Assembly (NCBI GenBank): GCA_958299035.1
Contig: CATQJL010000112.1
Location: 7,231,825-7,295,824, forward strand
Length of the DNA stretch: 64,000 nt
Reading direction: 5' to 3'
Origin: Cylicocyclus nassatus
Taxonomy: Eukaryota; Nematoda; Chromadorea; Rhabditida; Strongylidae
Part shown: positions 1 through 12,083 of the stretch, in pieces
Position numbering within the stretch: the first letter of the stretch is position 1
How the letters are laid out: each line of letters opens with the position of its first letter
The notes under the pieces: generated by a model
What the model saw: the letters and a program-made list of their open reading frames with translations, nothing else
The model's database searches: none
Told to the model about the DNA's origin: nothing
Position numbers and translations under genes: made by a program

Positions 1-2930
1 AGTATTACCATTGATCTGTCGCTGATGACACATACACAGTATACTATAGGAGTATGGAAGAGAGCCACTTTGATCGAATTTGTTCTAAGATCTGCTCAAC
101 ATCACAATAAAGCGCACAGAATGTCAAAATTCCCGTGAACTTCGCGGAATTCCGGGTCCGCCAAAGTGCGCGATAATCCGGGAAGTTCGCGACATTTCAG
201 GACCCGCGAAACCATGCGAATCACGCAGAGTACGCAACGCCATAACTTCCTTCGGAATGAATATATTCCGAATCCAGAAGCAGCATTGTGTTCAGATCGT
301 CGAGGCAATATTTTGATATACAGTATGCTCTCGATATTCCATTTCCAGTTTTTTCGAATTTTTTCTGTGGAGGTCTTTTCGCAAGGATGTAACGCAGCGT
401 CTGTGTAACATAAAAGATTCCAGTAAGCACAGTCCGATAGTACTGTCCTTGTAGGTTATCGCGCATTCAAGAGTAGCTGCAGACTGTCTCCCAAAAGAGA
501 TAGAAGCATTGGTGAATTTTGGAAAAATCACGCGTTTCTAAATTCTACTCGCCGTAACTTCCTTCGGAATGAACATATTCTGAATCCGAAGAAAGCTTTG
601 TGCTCAGTTCATCAAGGCAAGTCTTTCGATATACAGCATATCCTTGATATTCCGATTTTAATATTCTCAAATCTTTCTGTAGACGTCTTTTCGCGAAGGT
701 GTAAAGCAGCGCGCATTGCCCCTAGTAGATTCTAGCAAGGACCTTTCGATAGTATTTTTTCTGTAGATTACGTAGCGCTAAAAAGTAGACACAGGCATCT
801 TTCCATAGGAGTTAGAAGGGCTGGTGAACTCTGGAAAAATCATATCGTTCTAAATTTTTCTCAACGTAACTCTAAAATATGAAGCTCTCTTGCTAAGCAG
901 ATGTGATTATCGTAATCAGCAGGTCGGATAACTACTATGAGCAAGTTTTTCGAGATTTTCGGGTTATTTCATTTTTTCTCGTTTTACGCTCTGGAAGCTC
1001 GCCGATGGATTTTGGTCAAAATGTTCATACTCTTAAATTGTAAGGAAACTTCGCTTATAGAGGTTTTCGAACACGCTCTTTACGAAAATCGTGGTCTTTG
1101 AGGATTACAAGGTCTTCTTGGAGAGATACGGTGAAGTAACTGTAACTGCACCACGAAAGTGCGTAACTTTGCCCGCACTTCTCGCGTATCTCTCAGAAAC
1201 TTTGCTTGCTTGCTTTTCTAATTCAAAGTGACTAGGAACTAAGCTGTCGAATGGTGCATGAATCGGGCTCCAGTCTATAAAATTCGCCGAGTTGCAAGCC
1301 TACGAAAACACGTCCTCATGAAATTTGCGCAAAATGTAAAGATCGCGTACTTTGTTGAAATTCCACCGTGAGTGCTTGTACAACACGCTGATCAAATCTT
1401 TTCACATTCTTAATGGATCTTATTGTGAGATTTGGTGATTGAGCTCTAACCACAAAACAGCTTTGATATTCAATTGCTGAAGCACACGCAAGCACCAAAT
1501 TCAATACAGTGGAGTTATTGAGCGAAGCGAACATAATATCCGCAATGCGAGTGTCATACAAGCACTCACGGTGGAATATTTCGACAAAATTTGCGATCTT
1601 TACATTCTGAGCAAAATTCATGAGAACGTGTTTTCGTAGGCTCGTAACTCGGCGAATTTTATAGACTGGAGCCTGAGTCTTGCGCCATTCGATAGCACTT
1701 CTCCTAGTAACTTTGACTAGTAAAGCAAGCAAGCAGGTTCTTTGACAACACGTGAGGTGGAGGCGAAGTTACGAGCTTTCGTGATGCAGTTACAGTCACC
1801 TCACCGTATCTCTCCAAGAAGACCCTGTAATCCTCAAAGACCATGATTTTCGTAAAGAGCGTGTTTGAAAACCTCTATAAGCGAAGTTTCCTTACAATTT
1901 AAGAGTATGAACATTTTGACCAAAATCCATCGGCGAGCTTCCAGAGCGTAAAACGAAAAAAATGAAATTACTCGAACATCTTGGAAAACTTGCTCATAAG
2001 GGTTATCCGACCTGCTGATTACGAAAATCACATCTGCTTAGCAAGGGAGCTTCATATTTTAGAGTTACGTTGAGAAAAATTTAGAACGACATGATTTTTC
2101 CAGAATTCACCAGCCCTTCTAACTCATATGGAAAGATGCCTGTGACTACTTTTTAGCGCTACGTAATCTACAGAAAAAGTACTATCGAAAGGTCCTTGCT
2201 GGAGTCTACTAGGAGCAATGCGCGCTGCTTTACACCTTCACGAAAAGACGTCTACAGAACGATTTGAGAATATTGAAAACGGAATATCAAGGATATGCTG
2301 TATATCGAAAGACTTGCCTTGATGAGCTGAGCACAAAGCTTTCTTCGGATTCAGAATATGTTCATTCCGAAGGAAGTTACGGCGAGTAGAATTTAGAAAC
2401 GCGTGATTTTTCCAAAATTCACCAACGCTTCTATCTCTTTTGGGAGACAGTCTGCGGCTACTCTTAAATGCCGATAACCTACAAGGACAGTACTATCGAA
2501 CTGTGCTTACTGGAATCTTTTATGTTACACAGACGCTGCGTTACATCCTTGCGAAAAGACCTCCACAGAAAAAATTCGAAAAAACAATGGAATATCGAGA
2601 GCATACTGTATATCATAATATTTGCCTCGACGATCTGAACACAATGCTGCTTCTGGATTCGGAATATATTCATCCCAAAGGAAGTTATGGCGTTGCGTAC
2701 TCTGCATGATTCGCATGGTTTCGCGGATCCTGAAATGTCGCGAACTTCCCGGATTATCGCGCACTTTGGCGGACCCCGAATTCCGCGAAGTTCACGGAAA
2801 ATTTGACATTCTGTGCGCTTTATTGTGATCTTGAGCAGATCTTAGAACGAATTCGATCAGAGTGGCTCTCTACCATACTAATATAGTATACTGTGTATGT
2901 GTCATCAGCGACAGATCAATGGTAATACTG
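1..2930. repeat. 2.9-kb near-complete palindrome (foldback-type element)
   Basis: The first bases of the window (AGTATTACCATTGATCTG...) reappear as the reverse complement ending near 2,930, and the match continues inward to about 1,380 on the left and 1,550 on the right, with the centre near 1,465. Arms are about 1.4 kb with scattered substitutions and small indels. Each arm holds a degenerate internal duplication of roughly 300 bp: the stretches beginning CTTCCTTCGGAATGAA near 246 and 550 are related. Short ORFs on both strands simply mirror each other and resemble no protein I know. The likely identity is a non-autonomous foldback DNA element. The left end coincides with the window edge, so a target duplication cannot be tested. 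Confidence 0.85.
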
Positions 2931-2934
2931 TTAT

Positions 2935-3227
2935 CAGCACACTGAATTCAACCAAAATAATAATCGATAATTCTGAAAACTAATATTGTATCGGAATTCC
3001 CATGCTCGATTACCCCCCTGTGCAAACTCCCAGCTCCGTAGCTCAAACTTTGCAAAAAAAATCGATAAAATCGATAAAATCGATATCGATCGATGAGAAA
3101 ATAGCCGACACCCGCCGGGGCCCGAAGTGTATGTGTGCCAAGTTTGGTCCGGATCGGTTCAGAAATTTCTATTCGGAACATACGTACAGACGAACAGACA
3201 AACGGACGTTCAGCTTCATATATGAGA
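2935..3227 (-). mobile_element. Helitron-like non-autonomous fragment, 5' end
   Basis: Read on the minus strand it starts A|TC at 3,227 (TCTCATATATGAAGCTGA), then a CTGTCTG/CGTACGTATGTTCCGAATA stretch and a CACTTCGGGCCCC stretch, then ATCGATATCGATTTTATCG and one unit of the TTTGAGCTACGG / CTGGGAGTTTGCACAGG minisatellite. The same order is found at 22.3, 48.6 and 60.6-61.2 kb. No 3' terminus is present; the copy ends beside the palindrome. It carries no coding capacity. Confidence 0.7.
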
Positions 3228-3539
3228 TGATGCGTCTCGCCGAGCTGAATCGAACGGTGTCCTCGGATTCAGAATTCGTCCATTCTGAAGCGAGATATGG
3301 CTAAATTGACGATCATTCCGGCGCACTGCGGCGGAGTGTGGCGGAGTGCGCCGCAGTCCGACGACTTTTTTGACGAATTATGAGCGGTATTGTACACAGT
3401 TCAGTCAATATGAGACATCTTCGGAAGTTTAGCGTAGATTTTGCAAGATGATTTATTCCGTCCTTGGCATGTTTATTATGATGAGATATTCACATGAAAC
3501 GATTATTAATCTACCGTCTCATATATCTGCATTGAAATG

Positions 3540-4060
3540 CAAAAATGTCGTTTTTTAATTGAATGCATGATCCATTGCACCACCCTTTGTACAAGAAAGT
3601 GTGCCAAGATATTGAATTTCATATGGAAAAAATTCTTGCTAATCGTGAGCGACGTCTTTCAACTAAAGTATCTCCTCGAAAACTGTATGGTAACCCAATG
3701 CCGCACTTCCTACTCTTGAAGATCTGTCGGAAATTTCTTATTTTACTAATGCTGATAAAGCCAGAATCCTAGGCACTTACTTTGCAAGTTTTTTTTATTA
3801 ATGAAGATGATCATGTCCTTGCACCTGGCAATACTGCAATGCCAAAGAGCCATTGTAGTTGTGTATATCTTGAACCATCTGAAGTCTTCAAGTTTCTGAG
3901 GAAGCTAAAGTCGTCCATCACAGAAACTTATGATGGCATGCCTCCCATTGTTTATAATGTGCAGCTTCTCTGTCGATTGCGCTGGCACACATTTTCAACA
4001 TCTCTATGCTATTAGGTGAGCTGCCAAACTTATGGAAGCATGCGCACCGGCCCTCATGCC
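3540..4060 (+). pseudogene. CR1/jockey-like LINE fragment: start of reverse transcriptase
   Basis: Across three frames one can read peptides typical of the segment between endonuclease and reverse transcriptase of CR1-type LINEs. First comes PLYKKVCQDIEFHMEK near 3,580, then SEVFKFLRKLKSS near 3,880 (the start of the RT fingers), then GELPNLWKHA near 4,015 (the usual G-x-x-P-x-x-WK-x-A motif). The stretch at 3,580-3,790 matches 20,740-20,960 in peptide and DNA, so both are copies of one family. Frameshifts and stops make it inactive. It is truncated on both sides: no endonuclease upstream and no RT palm downstream. Confidence 0.65.
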
Positions 4061-4064
4061 AGTG

Positions 4065-4498
4065 AGGCCACATTTTGCTTACAGAGTCTTATCTTTGAAA
4101 ACAAAGGCATTTTCTATAAACAATTCCCAGTGAGAATTTCACAAAATGCATGGAAAAGAATTTTTGAATACTCAGCCAGGTTCCGATTGTACTACCAGCG
4201 AGACCACAGTTTGCTTGCAAAGTCTTCTCTTTGGTAAATCATTTCATGCAACATAATATGCTGGCACATAAGTTTTGAAATTATTCGTTAATTCTCTCTC
4301 TTTGTCTGTGACGCGTATTTTTTGGACTAGTGTGGAATGGGTAGTCGGCTACAAATATGCTCTAACAGTGAGATTTTTGATAGCAAAGTGGGAAAAATTT
4401 ACGCATTTCTCGAGAGCTAGTCAAATTCGAAATTTCAATTCTCGGAAAACCAAAAATGGAGCTATTTCAGTTTGAGTCAAACGCATCACCGAAACTGG
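4065..4498. other. No gene seen; AT-rich spacer
   Basis: No coding signature. Around 4,262 the sequence CTGGCACATAAGTTTTG resembles one mariner-type terminal repeat (compare 41,145), but no partner end was found nearby. Confidence 0.4.
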
Positions 4499-6135
4499 AT
4501 ATTTATTTATTTATTTATCTATTTAGTACGCTCTAGGCGTTCCATAACAAAGAAGGTTAGTGAAGCATAAATCACAAATCGAACAAGCATAAACGTCATC
4601 CCAAGTCAGTCTAATCATCTCCTATAGGAAGATTGTGTCGGGATAAGCTAGCAGAAACAAGTCATTAGTTTGATTGAAACCTGACATATATGGCTCAGCG
4701 GAGAAGAACCCATGACCCCTCGTTTGCCAGCAAAGAACGATCTTAATGACTGCAAACCGGAAGTTTGGCTGGCGGGTATACTGGCACGCCCCGCCCAACA
4801 CGGTTTGCTGGGGAGATTCCTAGACTTTGAAAAATGCCAATGTGCACATTGACAAGCTTCCACATCAGCAAGCTATACCTACAAATCTGAGGTCAGAAAG
4901 TAAGCTGTGCTTGAGCTACGTGATGGAAATTAGAGTTTGTAGTAGGAGATACAAACATAGCGAAGAAGAAGAAAAGAAAGTAGAAGTTATTTGACAAATA
5001 TACTGGTACAGTAGACTAGCCCGACAGAGAAACTGATGGAACATAAATGGACTGAGAATCCCGTTTGAAGCGCAGACGGAAAAAAGAACGTAAAGCGTAA
5101 GCCATAATTTATCCCGCACAACTAGGCCATCAACAAGGCGACAAAGAGCACTCGACAACCATACCTGAAAAACAACAACACAGAAACGAACATAACAGAG
5201 AAAAGCAAAAGAAAAACCGTAAGACGCAGATCTCGTCGCTAAACCAGAAATTAGTTTCTATCTAATCAGATGAACACAAAAAAAAGTCAACATAAGTACG
5301 AATCACTTTCAACAGACTTTAGGACTTCTGACTTCTGTAAAAGTTTGAAGCCCAACTACTTTCAGCGGACAACAATTTAGCAGGCAGTCGCAGTCGTTTG
5401 AACCAGCAGCACAGCGATAGAATACAAAATTGAAAAGCCCAGAATAGCAGCATTTTCTCATTTTGGGGTAGTCAAGATTGAAAATCCCCACTCTACAACT
5501 AGCAGGTCTAAAAATCCAAAAGTTGCTGGAAGATGAATCTCTCTTCGAAGAATCGCAAAACAAAGTCTGCCATAATCCTTCTGCTTTTCAATGATTTTAA
5601 ACCAAAAAGATTTAAGCGCTCGCTATAATTAGGAATGGACCTTCCTTGCATATCATGTGACATACGAGAACAGACCATTCGTGTAAAAATATGCTGAACT
5701 TTCTCAATCTTCATAATATCTTTCGTTGTGGAAGGATTCCATACTTGTGAGGAATACTTAGGATGTGGTAATACATAAGCCTTATACGGTCTGGTGAGAA
5801 TGACTGGGTCAGAAATGTGAACACAACGAAATATTGCAAAAAGTGCCGAAAATGCTTTTTTTTACATCATTATCATATGTTTGAAAAAATCTAAGTGAGA
5901 ATTAACAAAAGCACCCACCTGCTAGTGGGCATGCAGACAAATCTGTCCCACCGATTTCATACTTATGTGGACAAGTTTTACCTAAATGCAAAAACGAACA
6001 TTTACTTGGATTCAAAGAGAGACCATTAGATAAAGCCCACATATTCAACTTATCTATAGCTGCTTGCAACAACTGATGCACTTCATTATAAGATGCATAC
6101 AGTTTGATATCGTCCGCCTAGATCTGGACATGAAC
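4499..6135 (-). pseudogene. CR1/jockey-like LINE, 3' half (RT palm to 3' tail)
   Basis: On the minus strand the copy opens inside the reverse transcriptase at the catalytic motif (ADDIKLYA, about 6,115) and runs through LNMWALSNGLSLNPSKC. It then reads RPYKAYVLPHPKYSSQVWNP, KIEKVQHIFTRMV and ERLNLFGLKSLKSRRI (5,700-5,560), the usual C-terminal order of CR1/jockey RTs. A 3' UTR of about 1 kb follows, ending in a short (ATAA)n tail at 4,499-4,525. The residue before ADD is a stop codon, and more frameshifts follow, so it is dead. The 5' truncation inside RT and the simple-repeat tail are typical of target-primed LINE insertion. Confidence 0.8.
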
Positions 6136-7248
6136 CCCACATAAAATCAAAGCAGGTATCTCCAAGTGAATGTTAAGAACAGTGGGGAGAAAAAACAAAA
6201 AAACAAATTCAAACAGGTTTTTTTGCGCATTCCATAGATCTTGCTTCTGTTCATGATGTAGAAACGTCGTGGGGCTAACTTCTTTGATTGTGGTAATTTA
6301 TCTAGTAGAAAGCTGCAAAAAATGCGTTTTTGTTTATATTCCTTTATTGGAATCAGTAAGAAACCATTTCTTACATTGCTTGCGGCCATTTTGCTCAAAA
6401 TTATGAGCTCAGCAAGTTGCCAAAATCGGAAATTAAGAGAAGCGACAAACAATTCAAAGGACTCAACAAAAACTGGGTAGTTTTTGACGTGCATTTTGAC
6501 TTAGAAAAAAAAAACAAGACTTTACGTTTCCATAACTGAATGTATTTCGTTGATTTCCTTTTTGATAATCACGAGATATCTTTGTTTTCAAAACAATCAC
6601 AAAGAATAAACTAGGTTTCTCTCGTTTTGTGTTGTGTATTATCTGGTCGTGTCGAGTAGCGAAAACCTACAACTCAAAATGCCGCCAAACGAAATTTCAG
6701 AATGGTGGCGGCGTTTCATTAGGTTTTTCAAGAGCTTCTTCTGCTTTCGTTTGTGGTTTTGCATCTTTCTCTCTTCTTTGATTTCCTATAAACAACTTTC
6801 ACTTATGGGGAGCAGATACTCAAACAACCTTCGCTTATGACGCCCTATCTCTAGACTGTTGGAGGTGTGATCAAGCTTCATTCTTTCAACAGATAAAAGC
6901 AAGACCACACTAACTATGAATTCTCCCCCTCGTCCGAGAAGGATACAAACAAAACATCAACAACCGCTACCACTGTCAGCCGCAACAACTACATCTAAAT
7001 GTCCAGTATCCACCACCATTGTCTATTGCTGTAAAAAGGTCAGCCAATTCTAGTTCAACCCTTTTGAGCTATTCATCATTTTGTCTCGAAAGACTAGGGC
7101 TCACTTATATTAAAGAAGGTACGGCTTTTTCTTTGATTTGGGTGGGCGTTAGTCTGGACAGGAGGAGTAGTTTTTGGCAACCATAAACCCAGTGAATATA
7201 TGATCGGCAGACCACAGAAGTAAGTTCATCTGCTATAGCTAGCAATAC
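6136..7248. other. No gene seen
   Basis: AT-rich sequence with only short ORFs, such as 6,634-6,840, which has a hydrophobic stretch but no family resemblance. No repeat structure stood out. Confidence 0.4.
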
Positions 7249-7669
7249 TTTCGATATTTGATACCCATATGTGCGGTTGCTGTACTTTTTTATTGACTAG
7301 AAACTGAGAAAACGAAAATTTTCGTGTTTTCTAAAATCAGTGCTGAGCCATTCTTGCATATGTGATTCTATACTACAAGCCTAGTTAAGTATAACTGTTG
7401 ATTTTCAGCCATTTCCGAGCGGTAGTTCCCGAGAAATGTCGCTTTCAGCACTGAAACTGAAAAGAAGAAAGCTGATTTCGATATTTCTCAAGAACTACTG
7501 CTCGGAATGGGCTGAAAATCTACAGTTATACTTGACTAGACATGTAGTATAGAATCACATATGAAGGAACGGCTCAGCATTGCTTTGAAAATATTACGAA
7601 AATTTCAGTTTCTTGTCAAGGAAAAATACAGCAACTGCACATATGAGTATCATATATCGGAACTATTCA
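7249..7669. mobile_element. Palindromic MITE, about 420 bp
   Basis: CGATATTTGATACCCATATG at 7,249 is matched in reverse complement at 7,669. The arms (about 190 bp each, roughly 85-90% alike by eye) meet near 7,460. The inner arm sequence TATGTGATTCTATACTAC is shared by both halves. No coding potential. The superfamily is not decided: the ends resemble no canonical TIR I recognise. Confidence 0.7.
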
Positions 7670-8024
7670 CGTGTGCGTGTGGGAGGTCCGAATTATTTGG
7701 ACGAATATCTAATTTTTTTCGATTTTTGGGCATTTGGAGATCTTCAGATTTTGAGTTCGAACTTTCCGTGGATCGAGCTTGACGGAAAGTCATGACATCT
7801 TGTAGAGCTGGCTCTGCTCTATCGAACAGTATTTTCTATCCTTTGTTAGGTTGAGTCTGGTTGCTTTCTTAAAGCAATCAAATAAAAAACGACATTATTT
7901 TCTTGACAATTTAATAATTGCATGTACAGAAGCATACGCCTCAACCGAATGTTATAGTACAACCACCAGATCTTGTCCTTAATTTATTAGTATGTATAGA
8001 TAGTATTATGTTAGAGTAAAGTAA

Positions 8025-8095
8025 CTATGGTTAGTGTAGTGCTCCATGTAACATGCTGAAGGTCACGGGTTCGATTCCATCCTGAGCCTAATTTT
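8025..8095 (+). other. tRNA-like remnant (possible tRNA-derived SINE head)
   Basis: GGTTCGATTCC at about 8,068 is a perfect pol III B box / T-loop, and TGGTTAGTGTAG about 40 bases upstream resembles an A box. I cannot fold a full cloverleaf: acceptor and anticodon stems are not evident, so this is a degraded tRNA or SINE head, not a working tRNA gene. Confidence 0.35.
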
Positions 8096-8287
8096 TGCAG
8101 CAGAGGTTCTGCTTCTCGCTTCTAACGTACTCGGCTGAAAGACACCCTATCGCACCAAAATCTAGACATGCTCATGAAGAAACTCGAATAAAGGCTGAGG
8201 CGTCCCCTCGGAAGCAACGCGCATTCGATCCCGACGAATGCGAATAGTGGAAAGAATTACCGTCTCAGCAAGGTGAACGGCGTCTAA

Positions 8288-8722
8288 GGGTTGTCTCATA
8301 CTGCCGTACTGACTGCTGCAGACTGCAGCTGACTGCACTGACCGCAGCAGACTGCAGCAGACTGAAGCAGAGTGCAGCTGACCGCAATGACCGCAACGGC
8401 CGCACAATCTAGCTTACTCTTCTCAATCAAATTTTGGCGATTGTTTTTCTTTATATGCTCATATTTGTTCAGATCCCTTTTGTCATTGCATATACCTATT
8501 TTACTCCCGCTGTCTACCGGGGCATATATTGTTAAGAGACTGTTTGAGCCACAATTATTTATCCCCTCCACCTTCACGAAAGGATGTGGCGATCTGTGCG
8601 GCCCCGCGATCAATGCGATCAGCTGCAGTCTGCTGCAGTCTGCTGCAGTTAGCTGCAGTCAGTGCGGTCAGCTGCAGTCTGCTGCAGTCTGCTGCGGTCA
8701 TTGCGGCAGTCTACAACAACCC
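8288..8722. mobile_element. PIF/Harbinger-like MITE nested in RTE copy 1
   Basis: A 435-bp insertion with ends GGGTTGT...ACAACCC flanked by perfect TAA direct repeats (8,285-8,287 and 8,723-8,725). A 3-bp TWA duplication is the hallmark of PIF/Harbinger. Subterminal regions (8,306-8,400 and 8,620-8,710) are made of inverted arrays of CTGCAG/TGCGGTCA words that can fold on each other. The 8,400-8,620 core is unique, and the ORFs crossing it are chance. Removing it restores the RTE leader. Confidence 0.7.
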
Positions 8723-11140
8723 TAAAGCGGCTAGTTCACGATCAGAGGCAACGATCCAATGCATTGCAGACTTTTCGTCTGGCTGCCATCAATATGGACA
8801 CAATCACCTCTTATTCTGGAGAGTTGGCAGATTTTTTGAAGAGGAGGCTAGTCGATATAGCCTGCATACAGGCAACGACGCGGAGCGAGGCAAAGTCACG
8901 CGATATTGGATATGAATATAGCTCCTTTACAACTGTATCACTTGCGCAAAAAGCGGTGTTGGTATAGCTGTCTTAGAGACCCTAAAGAGCAATATAGATC
9001 ATGTAGAGCGCATGGGTGATCGTCTGATGTGTATAAAGATAGATACTGGGAAACAGATCCTACAAGTAATTACCGCCTGTGCGCCACAGGTCGGATGTAA
9101 GAATGATGAAAAAGACGCGTTTTGGCAGGAGCTGGATGACCACATCAGTTCATCTCCGCTGGAGAGACACTCCTGTTAGGAACGAAGGACAATGGATATG
9201 TGGGAGAAAGGCGGCGAAGCCGGAAAATGTCACGGAGGCCACGGATACGGAACATGCAATGAAGAAGGTGAGCGCATTCTGGAATTCGCCTAAGCTCATA
9301 ATCTGGTCTTGGCAAAGACATACACATCAAGAATACTATACATCAAGAAAGCTGATCACCTCATAACGTATGCGAGTGGCTACTGATCAAAGGTAGACTT
9401 CTGGGCTATCCGACAGCGTGACCTCAAAAACGTAAAGGATTGCATAGTCATCCCTACTGAGAGCTGCATACCTCAACATAAACTACTGCTTCTCGACATC
9501 AAAATAACAACGGATAGACACATCAGGAGAGCACATAGACCAGAACACGCATTAAGTGGTGGAGAATAAAAACCAACAACACGGCACAAGCACTGCTACC
9601 AACTCTATCAAGCTTGCAAGAGAACCCAGAGCAGTCCTGGTCGAGCTTGAAAGATCGAGTCCACCAAGTGACGCACATGATCCTGGGAACTACGAAGCCA
9701 AGAAGAAGAAGGATCAATCGAGAAACGTGCAAAATCGAAAGACGATCGTCAGGCATACCAAATGGGCAAACACGCCGCGAGAGCTTCCGTAAAGAGGGCA
9801 AAGCAGGTGTACATGAAAGATCTACGAGCAACTAGAATTTCGTGAAATATACTGGATAGCGAAAAGAGGGCCGAAGTCCAGAGAATATTTAGAGAACTTC
9901 CTTCATATCAAAGACGAACTTGGTAGAACGCTAAGAAATCCAGAGAACATCGCCGAAAGATGGAGAACATACTTCGAAGAAATGGCCGCCACAGGTATGG
10001 CTAACCTAAGAAAAACAATGAATGGCAAATAGACAGGTCTAAATGACATATCAAGCGAGTTCTGGAAATTATGTGGACAGTTGGGAACCGCAAGGTTAAC
10101 AAGTCTCCTCAAACAAGTCATAAGGGGCAACAGTATGCCTCGCGATTGGTATACCAGCACAACTATTCTTATATGAAGGAATAGAAAACATAGCAAACTA
10201 CGTATCCGACCAACCCAACCGATGAGTCACACTCTAAAAATCTTCGAGCGAATAATCGGAACATGACTAGGTATCATAGAATTGTCACCGAATCAATGCT
10301 GTTTTGTGAAGGGAATAGGCACAACCAACGCCATCCACGCCGCTCCGATAGATGAGAAAATATAAAAAGAAGCAGAAGGTGCATGCAGCCTTTCTAGACC
10401 TAGAGAAAGCCTTCGATAAGTTGCCCTATGAAGTCATATAGTGAGCATTGCGATCACACATGGCGCCAGAAGATACGTTCAGTGGATAAAATTAATCTAC
10501 CACAATGCTTTAAGTCACCTACAAACAGCTGCAGGGCAATCGAAAGAGTTCCGAATTGAGGGCGTGGTACACCAAAAATCAGTTCTCTCTCCCCTGCTCT
10601 TCATCAATGTGATGAACCCCGTGATGGAGCCGCTCGACTTGACCTCCCTGAATACTTCTTTGAGCAGACGATGTAGTCTTGATAGCAAATGCCAGAAAGG
10701 AGTTAAAAGACGAGGTACAAAACTGGAAAAACAGGCTAGAGTTGTATGGCTTGAAGCTCAACACCAGAAAGATAGAATATATGAAAGTAGGAAAACAAAC
10801 TCTATGTACTATAAACATCGATGGTGAAGAGCTAAAGAAGACTCTCGTACAAGTGCCTAGACAATCACACCACAGCGGAAGAGAACCTAAGGAAGAGGTC
10901 GCGAGGCAGGATGAAAACAATGTGGATGAAATGGAGAGCTTTGACAGGAGCTTGTGCGACATAAGAATGCCAGTGCATCTCAAGTCTCACTCCACCGGAC
11001 CGTTATCCGTCTTGCAGCACTGTATAGCAGTGAGTACTGCCTTGTACGTGGAACGAGGAGCGGGTACTCAGTGTTATGGAAAAAGGATGCTATGATGGAC
11101 TTTAGGAGTCACACTGAATGATCACATCTGCAATGACATA

Positions 11141-11810
11141 TTAAGTTGGCACGAAAGTTCTGTCGCACCATTTTCAAAAATTCATAACTTCTGAGTTTCC
11201 CAACCAATTTGCTTGCTCATGCTCTTTATATTGATGTTTTAAGGGCTTCCTACTGGGCTTACACTGCATAGTCAGAAGCGATAGAGGAAAATTACTCAAA
11301 TTTTAAATTTTCTGTGTAGGGCCATAGAAAATCCGAAAATTGCTGTAAAAATCGGAGCTGTCAGTATTATAGGTTCTATTACCTGTTCTTTCTAAATGTG
11401 CAAAGTTTGCGCTGATTGAGAGTCTTCATGAAAAGTTATGATTTTCGAGCAAGCAATACAAAAAGGCAAACTTTATTTTGACATTTTTCTCAAAAATCAT
11501 AACTTTTCATAGAGATGCTCAATCAGCATTTACCTTGCACAGTTGGAAAAAGCAGCTAATGAAACCTATAATACTAACAGCTCCGATTATGGCTGCAATT
11601 TTCGGATTATGACAATATACAGAAAATTCAGAATTTAAGCTAATTTCTTCTACCGTTTCTATCTATGCGGTATATATTAGAATGCAGCTAAGACAATGTT
11701 ATAAAGAGAATAAATTGCTCTTTCAGATAAAAATAAAAACACGCAAATCGGTTAAAAAACCGAAGTAATGGATTTTTGAAAATGGTGCGACAGAACTTTC
11801 GCCAAAATAA
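11141..11810. mobile_element. Mariner-like MITE nested in RTE copy 1
   Basis: 670 bp with ends TTAAGTTGGCACGAAAGTTC and its imperfect inverse (GAACTTTCGCCAAAATAA), flanked by TA duplications at 11,139-11,140 and 11,811-11,812. The arms stay complementary far inward (GTTATGATTTTCGAGC near 11,445 against CAAAAATCATAACTTTTC near 11,490), so the whole element is nearly palindromic. No transposase remains. RTE coding sequence is present on both sides. Confidence 0.85.
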
Positions 11811-12083
11811 TATAAAAGCCCCAAATGTTGCACTAATCATACAGAAAATGTAAGAGAAGAAATTACTGTGATACGGGTAGGTGCGCAGGAGAAATGAAAG
11901 CCACATTACAGGTTAGCTTCAAAGGGGGAGGCACGAAGTAGAAAACCTAAAGACACACACAAGATTAGGTCGTGGATGAACAGGATCAAGGTCGACCTTC
12001 GCGAACTTGGGATAAATGAAGAGCTTGCCTCAAATAGGATAACATGGAGGCAACTGACAAGAAAAGGAGATTCTGCATAAGCG

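Larger units (their letters stand above)
8100..12083 (+). mobile_element. RTE-type LINE copy 1, decayed, with two nested insertions
   Basis: The endonuclease start is recognisable at 8,770-8,940 (NMDTITSYSGELADFLKR, then LVDIACIQ), parallel to 25,260-25,350. RT fingers are at 10,035-10,330 (ISSEFWKLCGQLGTARL, SPNQCCFVKGIGT). Motif A AFLDLEKAFDKLPYE is at 10,388. The catalytic ADDVVLIANARKELKD is at about 10,664, preceded by a stop. The C-terminus (RIKVDLRELGINEELAS, then RQLTRKGDSA) is at 11,970-12,080. Many stops and frameshifts make it a pseudogene. It is interrupted at 8,288-8,722 and at 11,141-11,810. The RTE reading resumes after the second insertion (EKKLL, then YG, a relic of the RLRWYGHV motif). 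The 5' leader (8,190-8,245) matches 25,144-25,196 of copy 2. Confidence 0.85.

Noticed and set aside
8025..8095. Functional tRNA gene
   Set aside because: Only the B box and a weak A box are present; acceptor and anticodon arms do not pair.
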